A DNA stretch of 64,000 bases from positions 13,406,708 to 13,470,707 of the forward strand of contig OY829329.1 in NCBI GenBank assembly GCA_963691655.1, in the 5' to 3' direction. The DNA is from Toxonevra muliebris. Taxonomy: Eukaryota > Arthropoda > Insecta > Diptera > Pallopteridae. This document shows, one piece after another, positions 23,516-34,904 of this stretch (the stretch's first letter is position 1; every line of letters starts with the position of its first letter). Made by a program: the position numbers and the translations under genes. A model generated the notes under the pieces. The model had not been told where the DNA came from and did not search any database. It saw only the letters and a list, made by a program, of their open reading frames with translations.

Positions 23516-24253
23516 AGAACAAAAATTAGTAAGCTTTCGCCATTGCTGAACACTGTCTAAAAAAAATGTCCCTTCGCATTGAACGGTAGTTGGGAGTAGT
23601 TGCAATCTTAATCAGTTAAGTGTTCCAAATTTAGTTTAATTTGATTCAGAATTTTATTCTATAGCTCTTCTTTTTTTAATTTTAACTTGTGTGGGAGATA
23701 TTGCACCTAATTTCATTGTGTAACGATCAATTTGAACTACATGATGAAATTCGTTCTTCCTTTCTCTCTCTCTCTCTCGCTCTTTCTCTCTTTTTCCTAG
23801 ATATGAAGAGAATTTCAAGTGTTTCGCTGAACAAAAAGAGGTGTGCGGATGATCGTTCCAACCCAGTAGTGTTGGTTCCAGACAAATCGCGTTGAAAGAA
23901 TAAAAATGGAATGCTGGTTGAGTTGATCTGTACTGAGAAGTTCCGAATTACATTTTCCCATACAATGTGAACTGAACGACGCAATTGTCTCACTTTTTTC
24001 CACTCTGTCTCTCTTTACACTGTGAAATTTTTATTTGTAGAATTGAAAAAGTATTTACATAAATAATAAACTCCATAAAATCGTATACAGCTTTCTTCAA
24101 CATTTTACCAAAACTTAAACTCAATGATGCGGAATGTCTACACAAAATAATTTATTAAGTTTTTATTGTCGGTATGTAAAAGGTGCAATGAAACTAATGG
24201 AAGCTCCCTTAGATTTTGTTACTCAAAAAAAAAAAAAAAAAAAAAATCTTACT
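23516..24253. other. Non-coding spacer
   Basis: Contains a CT-rich run (about 23763-23795) and an A-run (24224-24246). No supported gene. Confidence 0.45.
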
Positions 24254-24261
24254 ATTACTAC

Positions 24262-25065
24262 CAGCGATGCCAACTTGCGGGGAATTCCCCGATTTGCGGG
24301 GAATTTTACTTGGTGCGGGGAATCGGGGAATGAGCTGTTTTTTGCGGGGAATTTGAAGTCGTTCAGCTTTTAGTAATTAAAGTCTAAAGAATATTTTTTG
24401 TCAAATTTTATGTAATGCAAAACATTTAACTTATGAAATACTTCATATTTTGGGTCTTAAAATCTTCATCTTTTCTTAAGCAGGCCCTGCAATTTATTGG
24501 TTTGGAGAAATCGATTTTTAAAAAAGTGTGCTATTTCAAAGTTTAAATTTCTGAAAACGCAGAGTGCCTTCGTAGATATAGACGATTATAGCGACGAGTG
24601 TCAGTCAGGCCAAAACCGTAGCGCGGCTCTTCGACTTCCCTTTCGGCCATTCAGAAAGGCTTAACTATGCCTTCGTCCAACACCTCCTGATTAACTCTTA
24701 ATCATTGCTGACTAATCTGTAAACTTACAAATTACGGTCAGCCATCATAAAGAAGATGAAGTATATTTTATCTATTAAAAACCGATAGTCAAAACTTTGA
24801 ACCTGTCTTTCTCAAAACAAAGTTTCTGCCATTTTTTATTTGAGTCAAAAAAATCCCATGTCTTCTCCTTTGAACACTTTGATGTCCTAAAGTGGGCTGA
24901 AGCTTATGTCAAGAATTCCAGAGTCAGTCCCATAAAAATTTGTTTTTGTAAAATGTTTATATGGAAAGTGCGTATGAAATAATACCAGCGCGGGGAATTT
25001 GATCGAAAATCGGGGAATTTCTAGAGGGTTAACGAGGAGAGAGAAAAAATGAGTTGGCATCCCTG
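24262..25065. mobile_element. hAT-like non-autonomous element, 804 bp, with perfect 8-bp TSD
   Basis: The ends are CAGCGATGCCAACT (left) and its inverted relative AGTTGGCATCCCTG (right), a typical hAT terminus. Both sides carry the exact 8-bp duplication ATTACTAC (24254-24261 and 25066-25073). Subterminal copies of GCGGGGAATT or TCGGGGAATTT stand near both ends, as in transposase-binding regions of hAT elements. The interior has only short frames and no transposase, so it would need an enzyme supplied from elsewhere. Confidence 0.92.
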
Positions 25066-25073
25066 ATTACTAC

Positions 25074-26099
25074 TATTATTGTTTTTACTACTATCTCCAG
25101 CACATAGTTAAATGTAAAACTTTCACTTTGCCATTTTAACATTTCGTTCCAAAAAAAAAAAAAAAAAAAAGAAAACAAACAAAAAAACAAAATAACGAAA
25201 AACTTAAAGTGCTAATAATAATAATTAAGGTAATTTTCTTTCTCTCATTCTGTCTGTATGTGTGAATGTAACCGAAGAGAGATTACAGCAAATACAACAA
25301 CTATTACAATTGTATGCCAGAGTAGGTAATGCTTTTCCGCTATTCCGTTTTCATTGTCTACCAACAATAGCTAAGAGAGGAACAACATTAACAACAAATG
25401 ACAACTACAACTAAGAAGTTGGTATGGTTGGTAGATAGAAGAAGAAAAAGACAACAACAGCTAGCAAAAGCAACACAAAATAAATAAAAAGGATGCACTA
25501 TGAAAAAAAAACAACAAAACAAACAGAAACAATAATATACCCGGAGGATAAGAAATTCTCCGGAAAAAAATCCTTGAGCTTTGGTATGCATTCCTTTGCT
25601 TTTACTTTGGCTTGCTTTGCTTTCTAGTCTTACTTCGGTTTTGTTGTTAGTTTTTTTTTTTATTTTTTATTTCTGCTTTATAATTTTCGTTTGAGAAAAA
25701 GTTATTTCTTCTTCGTTCTCTTGGCGCGACCGTTGTTGTTGTTGTTGGCATAGGTTAAGTTGAGTTGCTTGCTTGCTTGGATGGTTGGTTGGTTCGTTGG
25801 TAGCACTCGAGTAGTAACGATTAAGTGGGACGCATGAATTAAATAAACTTGGCCAAAAAGTCATTTACATTGAGGGGGATAGTGTTGAGAATAGTTGCTT
25901 TTTAAGTAAATTAACTTTGGTTGTTTACATTTGGATGTAGAAAATATCAGTAACTAATGTGGACAAAGGGTAGATAAAGATCTAATTAACCTTGAGTTTG
26001 CCCAGGAACAATTAGTTCAATTAGAGTAGAGATTCTTATGATTGATAAGTACAAATTTAAGCCATCAATGGATAATTGGACAATGGATGTAATTTTACT
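25074..26099. other. Non-coding spacer
   Basis: Contains an A-run at 25150-25170, AT-rich triplet repeats near 25215 and a (GTT)n tract at about 25732-25746. No gene found. Confidence 0.45.
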
Positions 26100-27699
26100 A
26101 ATCTCTGTTTAGCTCAGGAACTAGTAGTCATCTGAACGTAGCAAGAGGCTCAGACACCGATCATTTTCTTTTCCCTTTCCTTTATTCTGACCATGAATAA
26201 CGCCTCGTCGAAGAGAAACGAACCAAACGAATCAACAATTGCTTCGAATACAAAATCAAAAAAAAAAAAAAACATACAGCTCACAGCTATAAATATAATA
26301 ATCCGACGTCGGACAAAGTTTCGGCTCGCAGCAATACGCATAACTCTAGCTTGAAAAACAGGGTTCTTGTACAACCGCCTTTGTCAACTTAGATGCTTAC
26401 ATTGCTACATCGATCACGACCAATAATTTGGCTTATAATAACGCTGTTTATTATGTCAAAGTATCGGAAGATTCAGTACTGTCGTCTCAGTCTCCAATTG
26501 CAAGACAAATTACGATACCCATGTATCGGCCAGGACATTGACCTTTAGGGCTTAGACATCGAGGCTTCCCTTTACCTTCCTTTACTCTAGCTATGAGTGA
26601 TGCTTCGTCGGTAAAATCGTGAACATAATATAGGCCGAAAAAGAGTACGACCGATAATGAAAGGCATCTCATTTTAGAGGGACAAACCACACCCACAACG
26701 TGTTTTTTATACTGCAAACTGGGTTGAAGAATTGGGTTACGATGCTCATCATAGGCGATTACACTGAACTCTGAGAAAAGCGGGAGGACCTCATTTGTTC
26801 TAAAAATCAGTATGCGGAAACTAAATTAAATCGGAGGTTCGCATTCTTAACGATTTCGAAAAACTGGATCCCATTAGCCAAAAGATCAACCGACTGTCCG
26901 ATACGAACAAATCAGCTCCTCTGCTAAAATCTCGAGGCCAAAATCTTTAGCAGGCCTTACAAATAATACGGTCTTGGATTAAGCTTTAGTATTCAGCATG
27001 TCAATCACGACAAATACTTTCCAATGTATTAGAACTTTAGACTGGGTCAAAAAATCGATTGCCTCGGTCAAGACACTAGGCCCACCCACAGAATTTTTCT
27101 ATGGTTTGAAATTCCTTCCAGTCGCAAAAGAAAATGGAGAAACGAAGGGTGGACTCAAGCCCCCATCTTGCCCCCCGTCTTTAGGAACGCTCGTCACAGC
27201 CTAAGACTCCTAAACCCGAACCGAAGGGTTGCTCTCTCGACAATGTGGAAATAGATGCCAAATTTCACAAAGTAACCCATATTCCTGTACGGGCAAATCC
27301 CAAACCTTCTGCCAAAATAAGCTCCCTCATGGCCACATCAATCCCAACAAAGACTTTGCCATGGGTTAACTTTGTATACTGGGCCAAAAAAACCGAAAGA
27401 TCCAATACCGTCGCTGTGGTCATGATTATATGACTGCTGAGTTATTGCACTTATCAACGGCGAAGGCCCTGAACTGCGTGTCAGGAGGACAACATTCTAC
27501 AGTCGACTCAGAAGTTCATATTTGGACGTCTGTTCAAAACGAATGTCCGCTCTGTTCAGTATATAGAAAGCTTAATGATATGTTCCGAAAGAGTAAGTAA
27601 CGGGCCACCGCTGCTAAAATTTCTACATCAAAAACCTTCAGCAGACCTTGAATTGATTGAAAATTGGAAAATGGGACGATCCGAAAGTCAGGCACTGCG

Positions 27700-27846
27700 A
27701 TCTCTAAGATCTTTTACACCAAAGCCATAAATTATGAAAGAATAAAAGGAAGAAAAATAGATAAGAAATATCCTAACCTGGAATTGAACCCGGGGCCACA
27801 GAGACAATAGTCTAGCACTTTCCCATTAGACTATCGAGGTCGTCTA
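27700..27846 (-). mobile_element. tRNA-derived SINE head, minus strand
   Basis: Read on minus, an A box (TAGTCTAATGG, 27833-27823) and a B box (GGTTCAATTCC, 27790-27780) have the spacing of a tRNA gene. The leader CGATAGTCTAATGG resembles the SINE head at 40226. The predicted acceptor stem pairs poorly, so it is not an intact tRNA. The body after the B box resembles the other SINE only weakly; its 3' end is not clear. Confidence 0.6.
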
Positions 27847-27860
27847 GTAGACCTTACAAA

Positions 27861-27924
27861 CTATAAAGGGTTTTACATTAAGCGTGCCTGAACTATAAAG
27901 GGTTTTACATTAAGCGTGCCTGAA
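27861..27924 (+). repeat. Exact 32-bp tandem duplication
   Basis: Two identical 32-bp copies, starting CTATAAAGGGTTTTACATTA, at 27861-27892 and 27893-27924, between the SINE head and the mariner remnant. Perfect identity suggests a recent event. Confidence 0.95.
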
Positions 27925-27950
27925 AAGTAAATAAAGTACATTCAATACCA

Positions 27951-28979
27951 TTATGTTTTAAACATGATATCATTAAAATGGCCTCCGCGGCTTTGTTTTA
28001 CAGAGCTTCATCCGAGAGGTTAAATTTTTTGGTTGAATAAGTCAGGCTGGATCTCACCAATGCTTTGAATGATATTGTTCTCCATTTGGTCAATAGTTCT
28101 TGATTTGTTGGCATAAATCAGCGACTTAACGTAGCCCGAAAGAAAAAAGTCAAGGGAAGTTCAGTCGCACGATCTTGGCGGCCATTCCACATCATCTCTC
28201 CTCCAACTTTTCTTGCAACAACTCCAATATAACGCCCAATGTGTGACAGGTTGCACCGTTTTGTCGCAACTACACGTTTTCAGTTTCATGTCATCCAATT
28301 GAGGCCACAAAAAATCAGATATCATGACGCAACGCGATACCGTTCGCCATTGACAGTCACCATCAGGCTATTCTCATTTCGAAAGATATATGGCCCAATC
28401 CCAATGGCGCCGCCTGATCAAAGTCCACTCCGAACAATAAGTTGGTGTGGATTTTGGTCGGTTTCGTGAACAATTTAGGTTATTTACGAAGCCGTTCCAC
28501 CAAAAATGTATTTCATCAGTGAAGATGAAATTTTCGCCAACATTTGGATCCATTTTCAACTGCTCCAAAGTCCAATCAGTGAAAATATGACGAGTTTGGG
28601 TTCAGTTTCTGCATCAGTTGAATCTAATACGGACGCATGCTCAGGTCTTTTTGCGAAATTCGCCATGTTGAAGTCACAGAAAGGCCAATTCCTTGTGCTC
28701 GACGAGAATCGAAAGGTTTGGATCTTCAGCCACACTTTTAGCAACAGCAGCAATATCCTCGCTTAATCGCGCGTTTCGGCGTCGTACAGAGACGGCTCGA
28801 TCGACAACCGAACCACTTTGCTCGAATTTTGCGATAATTCGTTCAATTGATCGCTCGGTTAGACGATCATTTCAGCCGTAAATATTTCGTAGCTCTCGAA
28901 AATTTTGACTAATATAACACGAATTTTTATAATAAATTTTAACAATTTCGACGCGTTGTTGAATGGTGTATCGCTGCAT
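27951..28979 (-). pseudogene. mariner-family transposase pseudogene
   Basis: The minus-strand frame starts at 28979 with MQRYTIQQRVEIVKIYYKNS, the usual N-terminus of this insect mariner group. It continues through IFTDEIHFWWNGFVN (first or second catalytic Asp region) to a WPPRSCD..SLDFFLSGYVK segment near 28140-28180, which carries the last Asp of the D,D34D triad, and ends GHFNDIMFKT with a stop at 27951. At about 1029 bp it matches the usual full length (~345 codons), but the frame shifts several times and contains stops, so it is dead. I did not identify a matched pair of terminal inverted repeats. Confidence 0.88.
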
Positions 28980-29055
28980 GGTAAAATGGTGACTACGACA
29001 GAACACAAAGAACACATTCAAAAAATGACAGTGCTGCCACCTCAAATAAGCTGTC

Positions 29056-29095
29056 AAAGTTCGGATATAGCTTTCAATAGCTATATCCGAACTTT
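29056..29095. repeat. Perfect 17-bp inverted repeat with 6-nt loop
   Basis: Arms 29056-29072 (AAAGTTCGGATATAGCT) and 29079-29095 pair perfectly around the loop TTCAAT. It lies about 80-115 bases upstream of the mariner start and may be derived from the element's end or untranslated leader. Confidence 0.9.
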
Positions 29096-29269
29096 TAGAA
29101 TGTTAGGTAAAAACTGAGGTTCCAAAAAAAAGGAGCTATCAGGCAAACTGGGTTAAAAAAATCGACGAATGCAGTGTTATTGCCTCGGGCAAGACACTAT
29201 GGTTCGTTTATCGCTGAACGTCAAGCCGCCTTCTTGTTCTGGTAGAGAAACTGAACGTAAAATTCCATA

Positions 29270-29420
29270 AGGTAGTCAGTAGTTGTAGTTGTAGTTGTCG
29301 ACAAATCACTTTTCTTACTTAATTGAGACTATAACCGATGAAGGGGTCTTGGCCGTTTCAGTAAAGCTTTCGCCAGTCGCTCAGCCATTCACGGGTTGAT
29401 GCCAGTTGGCAAGGCAAAGA
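29270..29420 (-). mobile_element. LINE 3' end fragment, minus strand
   Basis: On minus, GACTGGCGAAAGC...ACGGCCAAGACC...TTATAG matches the C-terminal end (D-W-R-x...A-K-T-D-H-W-L-stop type) seen more clearly at 55020. A short tail of CAACTA repeats follows near 29280-29300. Typical 5'-truncated LINE insertion. Confidence 0.55.
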
Positions 29421-29758
29421 GCAGTCAAGCCGCCCTATAACTAGTATTTGCAACGGAGATTAGGACGTATTTTTCAGCTCGTTTCATTACTGAGGCTCGA
29501 ATAGAATACATTTCTAGTCAAAACATTTTCTTCTATTGGCTCAACATAACCCAGCCAGCTACAAACGACCTAATTGTGCAAATATCATTTGACGAAAAAT
29601 TTCAGCATATCCTACAAAAACGTTTTAGTACCAGGCTCAAAAACGGGGTATAAGTGACCACCGTCCAGTTCGGGCAAGATGTTATAAGTACACAAAAGTA
29701 CCGGTTTCAAAAATATGGTTCTAGTACAGCTGCCTTTACCAAATGGGACACTCCCATG

Positions 29759-30773
29759 CAAGGCCGTATTTAGGGGGAGGTTTTGGGGGTTCTGATCCCC
29801 CCTCCCGGAAATGTGGAAACTTTATTCTAATTTTTGAGATTAATTGCCAATGGATGGAAAAAAAGTCAAAATAAAATCTATTTAACGATATTTTTTACTT
29901 CCATCGGTTTTTTTTTTAAAAAAGTTAAATATAAAAAAAAATAAATTTGAAATCTTAGTTACACTATGCGATCAAATTCGATTTGTTTTCTTCGACAAGA
30001 GGTTTTTCTAGGTCAGCAGTAACTGTTTTTGATTTAAGGTTTCGCCCTGAATCAGTTTGAAAAGTTCAAAAATTCATAAAAATACAAAAAATTATCGGAT
30101 CCTTGTAAAATAAGACTTGCTTGAACCCAATTTTTTTCCTAAAACGTTGCGTGATGGGAAGTTTTTGACTTCAGATTCCTGTTCAACGTGAAAAATTCTT
30201 TCACAAAAACTCCATCTAATTAGCAGTTTTAGGAGAAAATCTAAGAATGTAATTAATTTTTTAACCCATTATTGCTCAGAACACCACGACTAGAAAGATC
30301 TCTTTCAATGCTGTGACTTCACGAATTTAGGGAATATAAGCCAACCTCATCCGGGCTCCTTATCTTTGATAATGGCTCAAATTCCCAATGATGATAATTT
30401 GAAAAAAAATGAGCCTCTACTATTTTTAGTAATTTTTTTGAGGTTGGGGAAGTAGTGGGAAGTCAATGAGTTAATGAAATTATGTCCCTCACGATAAAAA
30501 AAATTCATTAGAATGCACATTGAATAATATTTATTTGAAAAAATTTAATTTGATTATTCTGGGAATTTTTTGTCACTTTTGGCCATTTTTTTGAGGTTAA
30601 GATTAAAAAAAATCGGAAAATTTTTCCTAAAATTTTAATTTTATAGGGTCCATCAAATGTATCACCGATTTAATTTATTGTATTTAAAAATCAGTTTGAA
30701 AAAAATTATTTATGAATATTTTCTTCGAATGAAAACGCGCCCCCCCCGAAAAAAATTTCTGGCTACGGCCCTG
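29759..30773 (+). mobile_element. hAT-like non-autonomous element, 1015 bp, with perfect 8-bp TSD
   Basis: The left end CAAGGCCGTATTTAGG and right end AAATTTCTGGCTACGGCCCTG (read inward as CAGGGCCGTAGCC) share the hAT-like start CA(A/G)GGCCGTA. The flanks CTCCCATG at 29751-29758 and 30774-30781 are an exact 8-bp duplication. A G/C-homopolymer patch lies near each end (29772-29815 and 30735-30750). There is no ORF of any length. It is a homologue of the copy at 1-290, which is in the opposite orientation. Confidence 0.92.
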
Positions 30774-31075
30774 CTCCCATGACTACTTCAGTCATAATCT
30801 ACAGTTTGGCGTATTTTAGAGTTGTATCTTGGGTCTAAGAATTGAGAGATCCAGTACTGTGATCTCTGCCACAATAATGAAAAAGGTGACGATGCTCATC
30901 GCTGTTGAAAACTCTGAATTTCGTGTCAAGCATGTCAATTTTACGCTCTCATTACATAAATACATCATCTACGTTATGTCTATTGAAAGTCGAAAATTGG
31001 CGGTCTTGATGAAACACAGTAACTGGATACTAATTTTAAAAGATAGGAGAGTGGTTTAAAAAGTTTACCAGTGAA

Positions 31076-32989
31076 GTTTTACGAATGTGATAAGCAATGT
31101 AGATAACCTGATCTACTGATATCGTATGAGATTTAAGAACTCACCATTATACGCGATAATTTATTTATTTATTTATTTCCATGCCTGGTTTTACAGGTAC
31201 TGCAGTTACTTAAACACATTTGTTTTATCTACATGTAAGCGTAACCTAATTATCTACATGGTACGTAGACTATATAGCGCAAGTAGTTACTTGGGTAATA
31301 AATTAATATTTTTGTTTTTTCTTTTCTTTTGAAGTTAGGAAGAAGCGTGAGGGGAGGGGGCGAATGAGAGTCTCAAACGTTATGCGGTGCATTTTAAGTT
31401 CTTTGCTTTTTCATCCAAATAGAATTGCCAGGTAAATTTCGTATTTATGTTTTTAGCAACATACACGGCTCTTGGCACTGTACTGTATTCTTTCTTGTTC
31501 CCTTCTTACTTTTCCCTTCTCATCACTCGGTAATTGTTGAACTTCTTTGGAGTGTATATATATGTACATATGTATGTAAAGGTGCATGTGTATACGAGTA
31601 TATAAGTATGTAAATTTAAACCACAAGAGCATTGTGTTGAGTGCCCAAAAAGTTTAAAGTCAGAAGGTTCCGCTCCCGCATCTTTTACCAAAAACCGCAG
31701 AGTATCTTTGTTGTGTGCGCGTATAAATGTGTTTATGTTGTCTGAATATATGTTTGCATGTATGTGTGTGTGTATGTATATATATATATTTGCACAATTA
31801 TTTTGCGGACACCATTAATATTATTATCATAAACTTAAATAGTGGTGGCGGCAACGGTGGCGGCAACGGTGGCGTGCTTATTACTTGCCGGAAGCACAGT
31901 AAATTTAATTTTATGAGGGTGTAAGTAAATATGAATGTAAGTATATATATATATATATATATATGTGTTTGTTTGTTTGTGTGTGTTTAAGTAAGAAGCG
32001 TGTCATGTCGTACGCGCTGAAAATAAGTGAATTTGTTTACTATTATTAATAGCATCGATTTGTTGACACTTGTTTGTATGTGTTTTCGTTTTTTTTCCCG
32101 CTTTCTCTTCTCTTCTTTATTCGTAATGAATGTTATCCTTGTAACCAAAGCCCCTCCGCCCTACCCCCTAGCTAGATATTTATAAAAGTACCACACATAA
32201 ATTTGTATGCAAAAGTTTGCTTTTTGTACGCTTATTTTTTGTTTGGTTAAAATATCACGGCAACTTGAACCAAACGGCGGGGATACCCTCGAAATGGGAA
32301 AAGGAAAAGTTTGTTTTTTGTTTTTTTTTTTTTTTGCGCTTTTTTTTATTTTTGGTGTTTTTAAACAAAGTTATGAAAACATGTGAAAAGTTTCTGCATA
32401 AAATTTACACTTAAAATATTTTCAAATTTTTAGAATACATGCAAGTATGTAGATGAACATACACCCAGAACATATACCCAGTAGAAAAATTAATGGATAT
32501 TCTGTGATGAAAGTTTCAGCTTATTTATTCTATTCCGAAACAAATTTTTTATTTCATTTGATTTTAATTGTAAAGTGGCAAAGAAATTTCAAACTCAATT
32601 TAACTAGAACAATTTTATGTTATTTATGATTTGTGGATTACCGAGAAACGCTTCGACCAGCAGCACTATGTCAGCATTTTTTAAAACGTAACTTTTTTTA
32701 CTATTATTCAATCTAGTTGGAAATTTATAGATATATCCATTAGAATCCCCCAAAACAGAGTTTTTGTTTCGAATCTTAACGGATAAGGTCGAATTTTTTC
32801 AGATTTTTTAATCTGTATTTAGAGGTGGCGAGATTCAAATTCTGATCTTGTCCCAGCTTATCATATTTTGTAAATAGAGAAATCGAAAAAAAAAATGTTT
32901 CGGCTACTTTGTTGAAGTAAAATCATCAGCTAACGAATTAGTGGAAGTCGAAAATTTAATAAAAAATTGTTTTGAAAGGAATCATGTAA
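31076..32989. other. Non-coding spacer with microsatellites
   Basis: Contains ATTT repeats (31150-31170), TATG/GTAT repeats (31555-31600 and 31760-31790), a 12-bp GGTGGCGGCAAC repeat (about 31844-31875), an AT run (31943-31964) and T-runs near 32320-32350. No supported gene. Confidence 0.45.
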
Positions 32990-33325
32990 AGCCGGGTTTC
33001 CATGTTAGAAGTGACCCCAAACCGAATCAAGTTTCGCATAGACCCTTTTGAAGCACTTGAATTAAGAATGATTTGGCTTAATTTTCAGACCATTATCTGC
33101 AATTTTTAATGAGTAATGGCGGATTTAATAAATTTCGTTTTTCGCGCTTTTCAGCTTAAATAATCATAGGAAAAATCTGAAAAAATTCACAGTGATTTTT
33201 TGGTTTTGGAGACATATTTTCAATTTTTTCGCGAATTTTCTGACGATTCTTAATTCAAGTGCTTTAAAAGGGTCTATGCGAAACTTGATTCGGTTTGGGG
33301 GCATTTCTGACATGGAAACCCGGCT
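32990..33325. mobile_element. 336-bp MITE with 80-bp terminal inverted repeats
   Basis: Arms 32990-33069 and 33246-33325 are inverted copies with about four mismatches in 80 bases, starting AGCCGGGTTTCCATGT. The interior is AT-rich and non-coding. ATGT occurs just outside both ends (32984-32987 and 33326-33329) and may be part of the target duplication. Long TIRs with little interior suit a MITE or foldback element. Confidence 0.9.
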
Positions 33326-34904
33326 ATGTCCTCTCTACTTATTTTAAAGTTTCAGTTCAGAAAATGTCCATTGTTTTAACTAAAACACAGTGCAATAGTG
33401 TTAATGCAACAGAGTAACCATAGTTTAATACTGATAGAAGATAATTTTTCTGATCATTTTCACTGATTAAAGGTAGAGTCCAGTAAGCCATAGCACCTTT
33501 TCTACCTGGATTTCTAAGTAATCGATGGGTGAGTATATAAACTTCCAAAGGTGGAAGCTTGAAGTCTGAAAAAAAAAATTTTGCTTATGATTAAATAAAC
33601 ATTTTTGAGCTTTACATTAATCCTCTATCTCTTCTCCTTACTCCCCTTTAAAAAGTTTTTTTTTTGAAACTTTCCATACATAAAGTCAACTTTATTGGTA
33701 GTAAGTAAATAATAACGAATTTTGAATACATTTTTCAATAGTATAATTATTTAATCATGTCAAGTCGATACTAACGATAATATCAAAATTATTTAATAAT
33801 TTTTGTATATGTTTCGTAATGATTTCTGTTGTAAATGATCAAGTTTTATGTGAAAGTGAGTTCTGGAACTCTAAATCTGAACAGTATGCTTAAGCAAGGT
33901 TATTTTCGATATTAATACGAATGCCATTTTATGACATACATATTTCCCTATGGGTTTAAACTAATATTTAGGTATCAGAAGTTCAGAAATCAAAGTTTCA
34001 AACCTAAAGTTGGACTCGAAAATTTCAGCCGCAGGCACCTTTTATAGCCAACCATTCTTGAGCAGACACTTTAGTTGATTTTACGAAGACCTTAACTCTT
34101 AATAGCCTAGAACTAAAATCTCACAAAGGATAATACTTTATTTTTAATTAGGTTGATCAGTTTTTCAACTGTACAACACAATGTATTTGTGACTTAAAAG
34201 ACGGGGCATTGAAAGGGTCAGTTCCCCGAAAGTCTAATTTATCAAAGAAGAAATAGGTCGTATGTAGCTGGAAAGCCCATGCTGTATGGTAATCAAGAGA
34301 TTGTTGGTTCTATTCCCAGTCCAGTTATGGTAATAGGAAATATTATTTTGAATGGAAGAAACTAATCATAATTTCTGGTCTTAATATTTTCTGATTTTGG
34401 CACTGAATCCTGACATGAGTTTCATAACAAAGTACAGAGTATTGAAGTATATCCTCAGTCGAAAAAGTAGGTTCGGACGCATATGAAACCGATATCCGTA
34501 GATTTACCCAGATGTTGGAAGACGACATATTTCCGATATCCGTCGGAATAGCCAAATGTAATGCTATTGAAAACTTCGCCGAAATTGTTGGAATATGACG
34601 GACCAATATTGATTGACAATTTCGGTCCGACAACGTTGAATGATTTCGGTTTCGGACTGACATGAACTGGTGAATTCGGAATTTTTGGTTGACACGTTTA
34701 TTATGATATCTATTTTGGGGCTATACAACAGAAATATTTGGTCTAAGGTCGGGTCGATATCATTTCGGAAATATCGGCCAAAAATTTGCAAGTCTACTAT
34801 TATTATTATTTTTCTGAACATGTAAGTATCAATTTTTTATCAAAATTAGTCCGACATCTGTCAACTGAATCTCGGACGTCAAAAATGAGGCCGAGCTACT
34901 TTTT
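33326..34904. other. Non-coding spacer
   Basis: No gene or repeat structure that I can support. Overlapping minus-strand frames at 34343-34821 encode no recognised domain. Confidence 0.4.

Larger units (their letters stand above)
26100..31075 (+). repeat. Very old long-unit repeat array, broken by transposon insertions
   Basis: Recurring phrases show an ancestral repeated unit: AGATCCAGTACTGTGATCTC-like text at 26474, 27402, 27689 and 30852; GATTGCCTCGGTCAAGACAC-like text at about 27057 and 29180; ATCGCTGTTGAAAACTCTGA-like text near 26745, 27455 and 30900; CTGCTAAAATCTCGAGGCC-like text near 26920 and 27610. Spacing is irregular because a mariner, a hAT element, LINE and SINE fragments were inserted. 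Nothing in it looks protein-coding. Confidence 0.5.

Noticed and set aside
27780..27840. Intact tRNA gene on minus strand
   Set aside because: A and B boxes are good, but acceptor and anticodon stems do not pair properly; fits a SINE head better.
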